From Mycobacterium europaeum (GTDB lineage: Bacteria > Actinomycetota > Actinomycetes > Mycobacteriales > Mycobacteriaceae), in the NCBI RefSeq assembly GCF_002102155.1, contig NZ_LQOU01000070.1:1-64000 (forward strand): a stretch of DNA of 64,000 bases, in the 5' to 3' direction. This document shows positions 17,207-25,911 of the stretch, piece by piece. Every line of letters begins with the position of its first letter. The stretch's first letter is position 1. The translations under genes were made by a program, and so were the position numbers. The notes under the pieces were generated by a model. It worked only from the letters and a program-made list of their open reading frames with translations, ran no database searches and was not told the origin of the DNA.

Positions 17207-18070
17207 GTGGCAGACACCGTTGCGCAACCTGACCTGCGTGAAATCAGCACTCCCAAGGGCGCTTTGCGCTACTACGACACCGGACCGGAGTCCGCCCCGG
17301 TGCTGTTGTTCCTGCACGGCTCCGGCCCGGGCGTCACCGGGTGGCGCAACTTCCGCGGCATCCTGCCCGCATTCGCCGAGCGGTTCCGCTGCCTGATCCT
17401 GGAGTTTCCCGGCTTCGGCGTCAGTGACGACTTCGGCGGCCACCCGATGGTCACCGCGTTCGGCACCGTGTCGCCCTTCCTGGACGCGCTCGATGTCAAG
17501 AAGGTGCACATCGTCGGCAACTCGATGGGCGGCGGGGTCGGCATCAACTTCGCTACCCACAACCCCGACCGCGTCGACCGGTTGGTGACGATCGGCGGCA
17601 TCGGGACCAACATCTTCAGCCCGAGCCCCAGCGAGGGCATCCGGCTGCTGCAGGAGTTCGTCGAGGACCCCACCCGGCAGCGGCTGGTCGACTGGCTCAA
17701 GTCGATGGTCTACGACCAGGCGCTGATCACCGAGGAGCTGATCGGGGAACGCTGGAAGCTGGCCACCGACCCGGACACGCTGGCCGCGGCGCGCCGCATG
17801 TACGGGAAAGCGGCCTTCGCCGCGATGAACGCCGCGATGGCAGCCTCCGACCGCCCGATGCCGTGGGCCGTCATGCACAAGCTGACCGCGCCCACCCTGC
17901 TGACGTGGGGACGGGACGACCGGGTGAGCCCGCCGGACATGGCGCTCATCCCGATGCGCACCATCCCCAACGCGGAGCTGCACATCTTCCCCAACTCCGG
18001 GCACTGGGCGATGATCGAGGCCCGCGAGGCGTTCGAGAGCGTCGTGCTGGCGTTTCTCTCGCGGGCCTAG
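17207..18070 (+). CDS. HsaD/BphD-like meta-cleavage-product hydrolase
   Basis: I choose GTG 17207 because AAGGTGA lies six bases upstream; 17198 is an earlier alternative. The 287-residue protein matches HsaD in layout: oxyanion region HGSGPGVTGW, nucleophile GNSMGGG, the lid segment VYDQALITEELI, acid WGRDDRVSP and His in SGHWAMIE. HsaD hydrolyses the C-C bond of the ring-opened steroid 4,9-DSHA made by HsaC. HsaA- and HsaC-like genes lie about 6 kb downstream on the same strand, so a role in the same steroid-type pathway is plausible. Other meta-cleavage products are possible substrates. Confidence 0.85.
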   Translation: MADTVAQPDLREISTPKGALRYYDTGPESAPVLLFLHGSGPGVTGWRNFRGILPAFAERFRCLILEFPGFGVSDDFGGHPMVTAFGTVSPFLDALDVKKVHIVGNSMGGGVGINFATHNPDRVDRLVTIGGIGTNIFSPSPSEGIRLLQEFVEDPTRQRLVDWLKSMVYDQALITEELIGERWKLATDPDTLAAARRMYGKAAFAAMNAAMAASDRPMPWAVMHKLTAPTLLTWGRDDRVSPPDMALIPMRTIPNAELHIFPNSGHWAMIEAREAFESVVLAFLSRA

Positions 18071-18085
18071 GCGCCCACGCCCCCT

Positions 18086-18142
18086 CGAGATCGACGCCAG
18101 CGCGAAAAAGTGCGAGAAGCCTTGGCGCTGACGTCGATTTCG
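18086..18142. terminator. Long hairpin between convergent genes, candidate bidirectional terminator
   Basis: An 18-nt left arm (18086-18103) and right arm (18125-18142) pair at 16 of 18 positions around a 21-nt loop. It fills the gap between the HsaD-like gene and the convergent SnoaL-like gene. There is no U-tract, which is normal for mycobacterial terminators. It could also be a dispersed intergenic repeat. Confidence 0.5.
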
Positions 18143-18154
18143 ACGAACCGCGGG

Positions 18155-18625
18155 CTAGCCCGTCAGGCCTCTGGTCAACAACGCGTGCGCGTCGGGGTTG
18201 CCGTCCAGGACGCGGGTGGTGCGAACGCCGATCCGCCACTCGCCCTCGATCCTTAGCAGCGCAAAATGGTTTGCGGCGCAACGCCATACCCGGTAGCCAT
18301 CACCGTCTCGGATCAGAACCACAGACTCGCACACCGCCTCCGCCGTGTCGCCGCTGACGGTGACGACGCACGGACCCAGGAAGTGACAGCACCCCTTGGC
18401 CACCAGCTTCTGGTGGGCCGACGACTGCACCATGGCGTGCACCTGCTCCCGGCCCTCCATGCGCCAGCCGTCGACGTCATAGATTCCGTCGGGCGCCCAC
18501 AACCGTGCGGCCGCGTCGGCATCCCCCGCATCCACCGCCGGTCCGTACGAGGCGATGAGCCGGGCGATGTCGCGTTCGTCCTCGAGTCGGCGCAGCCGCA
18601 TGGACAAGTCGTCGGTGTCGGTCAT
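18155..18625 (-). CDS. SnoaL-like/NTF2-fold protein
   Basis: This 156-residue protein begins MTDTDDLSMRLRRLEDERDI and continues with the SnoaL_4 pattern: IASYGPAVDAGDADAAARLW, then GWRMEGREQVHAM, CHFLGPCVV and a final GEWRIGVRTTRVL strand. The fold is a small cone-shaped barrel used for isomerisation, dehydration or ligand binding. Relatives often accompany steroid and lipid catabolic genes, and the HsaD-like gene ends 84 bp away facing it. The gap of about 290 bp to the P-type ATPase gene beyond its start is less GC-rich and may hold divergent promoters, but no clear element was found there. Confidence 0.8.
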   Translation of the reverse strand: MTDTDDLSMRLRRLEDERDIARLIASYGPAVDAGDADAAARLWAPDGIYDVDGWRMEGREQVHAMVQSSAHQKLVAKGCCHFLGPCVVTVSGDTAEAVCESVVLIRDGDGYRVWRCAANHFALLRIEGEWRIGVRTTRVLDGNPDAHALLTRGLTG

Positions 18626-18917
18626 GGTTCCTCATCATCGTCGGGATTGGTGCGGCGGACCATCATCAGGCGTGACCACGACGGCCCATTGGGTTTGCTC
18701 AATATATGGATCAGGCGGCCCGAAGATTTCGATCGAAGCCTCCTAACAGCTGCGACCAGTTTTTACATGATCGTTACGCGGATTCATCTCAAGTTGCTGG
18801 AGCGTTGACCGCGGGTTAGGTTGGTCGGGTTTTCGGTCGCGGCCAACGTCGGTCGGCGGCCTCCCTCGCGGATGACCGCGTAGCCACCATTCGTCAGGTG
18901 CGGGAAAGGGGTTGCGG

Positions 18918-21900
18918 GTGCGACAGCTTTCGCCGCTGCGAGTCATGTCGACCGGACTCGGGGCCGCCGCGGGACTCGGCGACGCGGCCGGCAAACTCGC
19001 CGCCGCCGGCCTTGATGTCGTCGCCCTGCCCGTCCGGACGGGCGCAAAGGCGCTCTCGGGCGAGGTTTCCCGCTCGACGCTGACCCGGCGTTGCGGGCGA
19101 GGGGACGGCCGCATCTGGATCGAGGTCCGCGGCCTCGACGGCACCGGTGGGGCGGCGCGTGGCCGGGCCGCCGTTGCCGCGCTGCGGGCACAGCCCGGCG
19201 TCACGAATGCCGTCCTGAACCGTCCGCTGTCGCGGGTGGTCGTCGAGATCGACGACGGGGCGTCCCCCGACGACCTCTGTGCGGCGCTCGACGCCGTCGA
19301 AAAGGACGATGGGACCACCGATTCCGCGCGTTGCGACAGCTTGCCCGGTGACGGTCTGCTGCTGGCGGCCCGCGGCGCGATGGTAGCGGTCAACGCCGCC
19401 GGGTTCGCGGTCGCAGTAGCCGGCCGGGCCCTGCGCTTGCCGGCGGCCCCGATCGCCGTCGAGGCGGTGTCCGCGATCGCGAATTATCAACCGTGGCTGC
19501 GCCGTGCGCTCGAGGCAGGGATCGGCCCAGGCGCGACGAACACCGCGTTGTCGCTGTTCGGCACCGCCGCCCATGTTGTCACGCTGTCGCCGGCGAAGCT
19601 GTCGGTCGACCTGGCGATGCAGGCTTTCCGGGCGGCCGAGTGCCGGGCCGCCGCGCGGGCATGGGCCCGTTATGAGCCGGAACTGGCCCGGCATGCCGAC
19701 GAGCCGGAAATGCACCGCCTACCGCGCCCGGTTCCCGCGCCGGCCGGCCCGGTCGACCGTCATGGGAAACGCGTGGCGTGGGCGCAGCTGATCGGTGTCG
19801 GCCTGACGGGGGCCCTCACCCGCAACGTCACGATGGCTTCGAACGCGGCGCTGGCGGCCTCGCCGAAGGCGATGCGCACCTCGCATGAGGCGTTTGCGGC
19901 CACGCTCGGACGCGGCCTGGCCGATCGGCACGCGGTCCTGCCGCTGCGGCCGGAGGGTTTGCGCCGGCTCGACAAGGTCGATGCGCTGCTGATCGATCCG
20001 CGCGTGCTGTGCGGCGAGGCGATGCGGGTGGTGCGCGTGCGCGGCGCCCGCGACGGCGAGCTGTTCAGCGCCTGGACGCGCGCCCAGGAACTGCTCGACG
20101 AGGGGGCGGCCCCGGGCTGGCACCGGGTTGACACACCCTCGATCGACGAGCCGGTCGAGGCGCTCATCGCACCGGCCGCCCACCCGCTCGCGTCGGCCCT
20201 GATCACCCGGGCGCGTGACTCCGGCGCACGCCTGGTGTCGGTCGACACCGAACTGCTCGGCGACTTGCGCCCCGCGTTCGACGACGTCCTCCCGGTCGGC
20301 AACGGCGGCATCGATGATGAGCTCGCCGATGCGGTGTCGCGACTGCAACATGACGGGCACACCGTCGCGGTGCTGTCTTCGTCCGGCGCACAAGCACTTT
20401 CGGGAGCCGACGTGGCATTGGGAATCAGGCCGAGCGCCGACACCCCGCCGCCCTGGAATGCGGACCTGATGATGGAGGACCTGGCGGCGGCCTGGCTGGT
20501 GCTGCATGCGTTGCCCGCGGCGCGAGAGGCGAGCCGGCAGGGCATCGCGATATCGGTGGGCGCGTCGGCGCTGGGCGCGCTGTTCATGGTGCCCGGGGTA
20601 CGCAGGTTGCGCGGGCCCGGCCCGGTGACCGTCGGCGCCGTCGCGGGCATGCTGTCGGGATACCTGTTGGCGCGCGGCGCGATTCGCACCCCGACACCCC
20701 GGCCGGCGCCGGCCTACGAGTGGCATGCGATGTCGGCCGAGCAGGCCCGCGAGGTGCTGGCGGCGCTGCGTGACCCCGACGAGCGTTCTGCCGCAACCGA
20801 ACCCGCAGAAGCCGGCACCGGGTTCCCCGCCGCGGCGTGGGAGTTCGCCAGGGCCGCCGCCGCCGAGCTGACCGGTGACCCGTTGACGCCGATCCTCGGG
20901 CTGTGTTCGGCGGCGACCGCGCTGCTGGGATCGCCGACCGACGCGGTCATGGTCGGCACCGTGCTGACCGGCAACGCGATGCTGTCGACGTACCAACAGC
21001 TGCAGGCCGAGAAGCGGCTGAACCGGCTGCTGGCCCAGCAGGCCCCGCCGGCGCGGCTGGTGACCGACGCGCGACGCTACCGGGAAGTCGTCGTCGAGCG
21101 GCTGCGGCCGGGCGACGTGATCGAGGTGCGCAGCGACGAGGTGGTGCCCGCCGACGCCCGGGTGATCGAGGCGCACGACCTGGAGGTCGACGAATCGTCG
21201 CTGACCGGTGAATCCCTGTCCGTGCAGAAGCAGGTCGAGGCCACACCGGGGGCCGAACTGGCCGAACGTCGCTGCATGATCTACGCCGGAACCACCGTGG
21301 TGGCGGGCACCGCCGTCGCGGTGGTCACCGCGGTCGGGGCCGACACCCAGACGCGTCGCGCGGCCGAACTCGCCTCCGGTGAGCTGCCGACCGTCGGGCT
21401 GCACCACCAGCTCAGCCAGCTGATGAGGCGAGCGTTCCCCTTCAGCGCGGGCGGCGGCGTCGCGGTCGGTGCACTCGGCCTGCTCCGCGCCGGCGGCCTG
21501 CGCCAGGCGCTGAGTAGCGCCATCGCGGTCTCCGTGGCGGCCATCCCCGAGGGCATGCCCCTGATGGCCACCCTGGCCCAGTCCGCGTCGGCGCAGCGGC
21601 TGGGCGAAGCCGGGGCGTTGGTGCGGGTGCCACGGGCGGCGGAAGCGCTCGGCCGCGTCGAGGTGGTCTGCTTCGACAAGACCGGGACGCTGAGCGAGAA
21701 CCGCCTTCGCGTCGCCGAGGTGCGCCCCATGGCGGGGCATTCCCGCGACGACGTTTTGCGGTGCGCCGCCCGGGCCGCACCCGCCGACGACGGCAACCCG
21801 CACGTCCACGCCACGGACGAAGCCATCGTCAAGGCGGCGGATGCGGTGGCGGATTCCGGTTCGCGACCCGAGCCCGACGCGCATCTGCCGTTCCGGTCCG

Positions 21901-23372
21901 GCCGGGCCTTCTCGGCCTCGGTGACGGGCACGCAGTTGACCGTCAAGGGCGCGCCGGAAGTGGTCTTGGCGGCGTGCCCGAACGTCGGCGGGGAGGTGGA
22001 GGACGCGGTCGCCGCCCTGACGACCGCCGGACTGCGGACGATCGCCGTCGCGCAGCGCCGCCTCAGCGCGGCGCAGGCGCGGTCGTTGCGGAACGACCCC
22101 GACGGCATCACCGAACTGTGCGGCGGGGGGCTGACGCTGACCGGATTCCTGGGGCTGTCGGACACACCGCGCCCCCAGGCGCCTCAGTTGCTGGCCGACC
22201 TGGCCGACCGGGGCGTGGCGATCCGGCTGATCACCGGCGATCATCCCGTCACCGCCACCGCGATCGCCCGCGAGCTCGGCGTGCCGGTGAGCGCCGGCCA
22301 GGTGATCACCGGAGCCGAGTGGAACGCCCTGTCACGGCCGGATCAGGTGCGCGCGGTGGGCGACCGGGTGATCTTTGCCCGGATGTCGCCGGAGAACAAG
22401 GTGCAGGTGGTCCAGACCCTCGAGCGCTCCGGCCGGGTGTGCGCCATGGTCGGTGACGGCGCCAACGACGCCGCCGCGATCCGGGCGGCCAGCGTCGGGG
22501 TCGGTGTGGTCGCGCGCGGCAGCGACTCCGCGCACACGACCGCCGACGTGGTGCTGACCGACGGCCGCATCGAGACGCTGGTTGCCGCCATCGACGAGGG
22601 ACGCCGGCTGTGGCGCGGGGTCCAGGCGGCCGTGGCCGGGCTGCTGGCCGGCAATGCCGGTGAGGTGATCTTCTCGGTCATCGGGACCGCGATCACCGGG
22701 ACCTCGCCGCTGAACACCCGCCAGTTGCTGCTGATGAACATGCTCACCGACGCGCTGCCCGCGACCGCGGTCGCCGTCAGCACGCCCGCCGGGCCGGTGC
22801 AGCGCGTCGGGCGCGGCATCGACGAACGCGCACTGCGCCGCGCCGTGGCGGCGCGCGGGTCGATCACCGCCGTCTCCGCCACGGCGGCCTGGGCGCTGGC
22901 CTCGGTCACCGGACTGCCGCAGCGGGCCTCCACTGTCGCGTTGATTTCGTTGGTCGCCGTCGAACTCGGCCAGACGGTGGTCGACTCACACGCACCTCTG
23001 GTGTTGCTCACCGCGGCCGGCTCGTTCGCCGCGTTCGCCGCGATGATCACCACCCCGGGAATCAGCCAACTCGTGGGCTGCACACCGGTCGGCCCCGTGG
23101 GCTGGGCCCAGGGGCTGGGCACCGCCGCGGCCGCCGTCCTCGCCGTCGCGGCCACCAATCGATTGCGGTCGGGTCACCGGGACGCGGAGTCACCGCTCAC
23201 CGATGACCCGGAACTCGACGAGCCCGCCGAGTCACCCCCACAACCAGCGCAGCACAGCGGATCACGCGCTCCGCATACCGCGATGGCTCCGGCAAAGGCC
23301 GCGCGTGCCCTGAAACTGGTGGACCGACACCAGCATCGGATTTCGGCGGAGGCCGTCACCGATCGCCCGTGA
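18918..23372 (+). CDS. Giant P-type ATPase of the CtpH/CtpI type
   Basis: I use GTG 18918, seven bases after GGAAAGGGG; TTG 18912 would touch the ribosome site. The 1484-residue protein has a 600-residue N-terminal extension with a degenerate duplicated ATPase-like region, then a P-type core. Core motifs are SSLTGESLSV near residue 760, the phosphorylation site DKTGTL near 919, TGDHPVTA, and GDGANDAA near 1177. The membrane segment before the DKTGT domain has PEGMP, the form seen in Ca/Mg-type pumps, and not the CPC of copper pumps. CtpH and CtpI of M. tuberculosis (about 1540-1630 residues) share this size; their ions are uncertain. The C-terminus is a polar tail. Confidence 0.88.
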   Translation: MRQLSPLRVMSTGLGAAAGLGDAAGKLAAAGLDVVALPVRTGAKALSGEVSRSTLTRRCGRGDGRIWIEVRGLDGTGGAARGRAAVAALRAQPGVTNAVLNRPLSRVVVEIDDGASPDDLCAALDAVEKDDGTTDSARCDSLPGDGLLLAARGAMVAVNAAGFAVAVAGRALRLPAAPIAVEAVSAIANYQPWLRRALEAGIGPGATNTALSLFGTAAHVVTLSPAKLSVDLAMQAFRAAECRAAARAWARYEPELARHADEPEMHRLPRPVPAPAGPVDRHGKRVAWAQLIGVGLTGALTRNVTMASNAALAASPKAMRTSHEAFAATLGRGLADRHAVLPLRPEGLRRLDKVDALLIDPRVLCGEAMRVVRVRGARDGELFSAWTRAQELLDEGAAPGWHRVDTPSIDEPVEALIAPAAHPLASALITRARDSGARLVSVDTELLGDLRPAFDDVLPVGNGGIDDELADAVSRLQHDGHTVAVLSSSGAQALSGADVALGIRPSADTPPPWNADLMMEDLAAAWLVLHALPAAREASRQGIAISVGASALGALFMVPGVRRLRGPGPVTVGAVAGMLSGYLLARGAIRTPTPRPAPAYEWHAMSAEQAREVLAALRDPDERSAATEPAEAGTGFPAAAWEFARAAAAELTGDPLTPILGLCSAATALLGSPTDAVMVGTVLTGNAMLSTYQQLQAEKRLNRLLAQQAPPARLVTDARRYREVVVERLRPGDVIEVRSDEVVPADARVIEAHDLEVDESSLTGESLSVQKQVEATPGAELAERRCMIYAGTTVVAGTAVAVVTAVGADTQTRRAAELASGELPTVGLHHQLSQLMRRAFPFSAGGGVAVGALGLLRAGGLRQALSSAIAVSVAAIPEGMPLMATLAQSASAQRLGEAGALVRVPRAAEALGRVEVVCFDKTGTLSENRLRVAEVRPMAGHSRDDVLRCAARAAPADDGNPHVHATDEAIVKAADAVADSGSRPEPDAHLPFRSGRAFSASVTGTQLTVKGAPEVVLAACPNVGGEVEDAVAALTTAGLRTIAVAQRRLSAAQARSLRNDPDGITELCGGGLTLTGFLGLSDTPRPQAPQLLADLADRGVAIRLITGDHPVTATAIARELGVPVSAGQVITGAEWNALSRPDQVRAVGDRVIFARMSPENKVQVVQTLERSGRVCAMVGDGANDAAAIRAASVGVGVVARGSDSAHTTADVVLTDGRIETLVAAIDEGRRLWRGVQAAVAGLLAGNAGEVIFSVIGTAITGTSPLNTRQLLLMNMLTDALPATAVAVSTPAGPVQRVGRGIDERALRRAVAARGSITAVSATAAWALASVTGLPQRASTVALISLVAVELGQTVVDSHAPLVLLTAAGSFAAFAAMITTPGISQLVGCTPVGPVGWAQGLGTAAAAVLAVAATNRLRSGHRDAESPLTDDPELDEPAESPPQPAQHSGSRAPHTAMAPAKAARALKLVDRHQHRISAEAVTDRP

Positions 23373-23808
23373 GCCTCGGGTCACGGTCACCGCGGCGGCT
23401 CGGCGCGGACGATGAACACGCCTTCTGCGGCGACCGTGATTCCTCATTCGCGACGACGATGTCGAGGCGCCCCAGTGCCATGACGCCGTCGGCCACGGCA
23501 CCCGTTACAGCCTCGAGGTCACTCACCTCGGCAACACCCGTCACGCAGCGCCGACCGCGGATTTCGACATCCCTTGGGTGCTGTGTGGCGACGGTCGTCG
23601 AAGGCGAGGTCGACATCATCGCGAAAACGACGTCATCGAACCGAACGACCGACTGGATGGCCTGATCCTGGCGGGCCGGGCCCGGCCCGTGAGCGCCGCA
23701 TCGTGCATTCGATTCTGAGGCTTTTGCTTCCGCTCATCGGGAAGGGCTTCGGCTGAGGCACGAACTGCGGTAGACCATTACTAAGCCCCAGACGTAAAGG
23801 ACACCAAC
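23373..23808. other. Intergenic 436 bp with an SDR remnant and the hsaA-like leader
   Basis: Apart from the reverse-strand SDR-like fragment at 23455-23619, I see no intact gene here. The last 50 bp before ATG 23809 contain AAAGGACA as the ribosome site. No KstR-type AACnnGTT palindrome was found in the leader. Confidence 0.6.
23455..23619 (-). pseudogene. Remnant of a mycofactocin-type short-chain dehydrogenase
   Basis: About 50 residues in one frame match the middle of SDR proteins: RGRRCVTGVAEVSDLEAV followed by GVMALGRLDIVVAN. Mycofactocin-coupled SDRs carry a very similar stretch (RR-V-ADVRD-AL-AV-GV-LGRLDIVVANAG). The Rossmann TGxxxGIG motif on one side and the catalytic Ser and YxxxK on the other are missing, and the frame becomes unlike any SDR after VVAN. 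It looks like an internal fragment left by deletion. Family assignment is by eye; a chance match is unlikely over this length but possible. Confidence 0.55.
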
Positions 23809-24993
23809 ATGAGCGAACGGTTACTCGACCGGGTCGTGGCGATGGCGGACCAGTTGCGCGACCAGGCCCCCGAGGCCGAGCGGATCGGGCGGCTCACCGA
23901 CGACACCGTCAAGCTGATGAAGGGTGCCGGCCTGATCCGGCTGCTGCAAACCAAGCAGTATCAAGGCTTCGAGGTGCACCCGCGCGAGTTCGCCGAGACG
24001 ACGATGGCGACCGCGGCGCTGGATCCGGCCGCCGGCTGGATCGTCGGCGTGGTCGGCGTGCACCCCTACCAGTTGGCGTACGCGGACCCGAAGGTCGCCG
24101 CCGAGATCTGGGCCGACGACGTCGACACCTGGATGGCCTCGCCGTACGCGCCGCAGGGGGTGGCCAAGCCCGTCGACGGTGGCTACCTGTTCAACGGCCG
24201 CTGGCAGTTCAGCTCCGGCACCGACCACTGCGACTGGATCATCCTGGGCGCAATGCTCGGCGACGACAAGGGCATACCGATCATGCCGCCGCAGATGCTG
24301 CACATGATCCTGCCGCGCAAGGACTACGAGATCGTCGAGGACTCGTGGGACGTGGTGGGGCTGCGCGGCACCGGGTCCAAGGACGTGATCGTCTCCGACG
24401 CGTTCGTCCCGTCGTACCGGACGATGGACGCGACCAAGGTGATGGACGGCACCGCCCAGCGCGAGGCCGGGATGACCGAGCCGCTCTATCTGATGCCGTG
24501 GTCGACGATGTTCCCGCTGGGCATCTCCGCGGCGACCATCGGCATCGCCGAGGGCGCGCTGGCCGCGCACCTGGACTACCAGCGGGAGCGCGTGGGCGCC
24601 ACCGGAACCGCCATCAAGGACGACCCGTACGTGATGTACGCCATCGGCGAGGCCGCCGCCGACATCAACGCCGCCCGCCAGGAGCTGCTGGCCAACGCCG
24701 ACCGCATCTACGACATGGTCGCCGCCGGCAAGGAGGTCTCGTTCGCCGACCGCGCGGCCGGCCGGCGCACCCAGATCCGCGCGGTGTGGCGCGCGGTGTC
24801 GGCGGTCGACGAGATCTTCGCCCGCTCGGGCGGCAACGCCGCCCGCATGGACAAGCCGCTGCAACGGTATTGGCGCGACGTGCATGTCGGCCAACTGCAC
24901 GCCATCCACATGCCCGGCACGGCCTATCACGCGTCGGCCCTGAGTTCGCTGGGTATCGATCCGCCCGAGGGCCCCCTGCGGGCTTTGATCTAG
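23809..24993 (+). CDS. HsaA-like flavin-dependent oxygenase (acyl-CoA dehydrogenase fold)
   Basis: This 394-residue protein has the same length and fold as HsaA, the oxygenase that hydroxylates 3-HSA to the catechol 3,4-DHSA using reduced flavin from HsaB. Visible features are the N-terminal helix MSERLLDRVVAMADQ, the PAAGWIVGVVGVHPYQ segment, FNGRWQFSSGTDHCDW, and the C-terminal HVGQLHAIHMPGTAYH. No hsaB-like flavin reductase adjoins it; the nearest candidate is 16 kb away at 41051. The extradiol dioxygenase gene follows after 9 nt, so the two steps, ring hydroxylation and catechol cleavage, are probably coupled. The substrate may be a steroid or another bulky phenol. Confidence 0.88.
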   Translation: MSERLLDRVVAMADQLRDQAPEAERIGRLTDDTVKLMKGAGLIRLLQTKQYQGFEVHPREFAETTMATAALDPAAGWIVGVVGVHPYQLAYADPKVAAEIWADDVDTWMASPYAPQGVAKPVDGGYLFNGRWQFSSGTDHCDWIILGAMLGDDKGIPIMPPQMLHMILPRKDYEIVEDSWDVVGLRGTGSKDVIVSDAFVPSYRTMDATKVMDGTAQREAGMTEPLYLMPWSTMFPLGISAATIGIAEGALAAHLDYQRERVGATGTAIKDDPYVMYAIGEAAADINAARQELLANADRIYDMVAAGKEVSFADRAAGRRTQIRAVWRAVSAVDEIFARSGGNAARMDKPLQRYWRDVHVGQLHAIHMPGTAYHASALSSLGIDPPEGPLRALI

Positions 24994-25002
24994 GAGAGCA
25001 CG

Positions 25003-25911
25003 TTGACCGACCTGAAAAGCCTTGGCTACATCACCATTTCGACGAACGACATCGACCGCTGGCGGCACTTCGCCTTCAGTGTCCTGGGTTTCGCCGAGGG
25101 CAAGGGACCGGACCCGGAGGCGCTGTACCTGCGGATGGACGAGCGCGCGGCCCGGCTCATCGTGGTGCCCGGCGAGACCGACCGGGTGCTGACCGTCGGC
25201 TGGGAGGTGCGTGACCGCCCGGCGCTGCAACGGGTCAAAGCGACCCTGGACGCCGCCGGGACCCCGTTCAAGCAACTGTCCACCGACCAGGCGGAGTCCC
25301 GCCGGGTGGAAGAGGTGATCACCTTCGAGGACCCGGCCGGCACCACGCTCGAGGTGTTCCACGGGGCGGTGCTCGACCACAGCCCCGTCGTCACCCCGTT
25401 CGGCGCGAGGTTCGTCACCGGCGACCAGGGCATGGGCCACGTGGTCGTACCCGCCACCGACCCCAATGGGCTGTTCGACTTCTACACCGAGGTGCTGGGG
25501 TTCCGCGCCCGCGGCGCGTTCCGGGTGCCCTTGCCCAAAGAGTTTGGGCCCGTGCGGGTCCGGTTCCTGGGCATCAACGAACGCCACCACAGCCTGGCGA
25601 TCGTGCCGGCCGCACACCAGCGCGACCCGCGCCTGGTGCACATCATGGTCGAGGTCGACAGCCTCGACGCCGTCGGGCAGGCGCTGGACCGGGTGAACGC
25701 CGAGGGCTTTCAGCTGTCCTCCACCCTGGGCCGGCACACCAACGACAAGATGGTCTCGTTCTACGTCCGCGCGCCCGGTGACTGGGACATCGAATTCGGC
25801 ACCGACGGCATGCGTGTCGACGAAACCTATTACACCGCAGAGGAAATCACCGCCGACAGCTACTGGGGACACCAGTGGATCGGCGAAATGCCCGCGGCCA
25901 TGCGGTTATGA
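25003..25911 (+). CDS. HsaC-like extradiol catechol dioxygenase
   Basis: It starts at TTG 25003 behind GGAGAG and encodes 302 residues; HsaC is about 300. Two vicinal-oxygen-chelate domain pairs are visible. The iron ligands read as His146 (GMGHVVV), His213 (LVHIMVEV) and Glu264 (WDIEFGTDG), spaced as in BphC/HsaC, with second-sphere His195-His196 in NERHHSLAI. HsaC cleaves the catechol ring of 3,4-DHSA next to the hydroxyls (meta cleavage). The upstream HsaA-like gene would make the catechol, and the HsaD-like hydrolase at 17207 could take the product. The stop overlaps the next start (ATGA). Confidence 0.9.
   Translation: MTDLKSLGYITISTNDIDRWRHFAFSVLGFAEGKGPDPEALYLRMDERAARLIVVPGETDRVLTVGWEVRDRPALQRVKATLDAAGTPFKQLSTDQAESRRVEEVITFEDPAGTTLEVFHGAVLDHSPVVTPFGARFVTGDQGMGHVVVPATDPNGLFDFYTEVLGFRARGAFRVPLPKEFGPVRVRFLGINERHHSLAIVPAAHQRDPRLVHIMVEVDSLDAVGQALDRVNAEGFQLSSTLGRHTNDKMVSFYVRAPGDWDIEFGTDGMRVDETYYTAEEITADSYWGHQWIGEMPAAMRL

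Noticed and set aside
23620..23808. Continuation of the SDR remnant towards its Rossmann motif
   Set aside because: Reading all three reverse frames gave no TGxxxGIG-like sequence.
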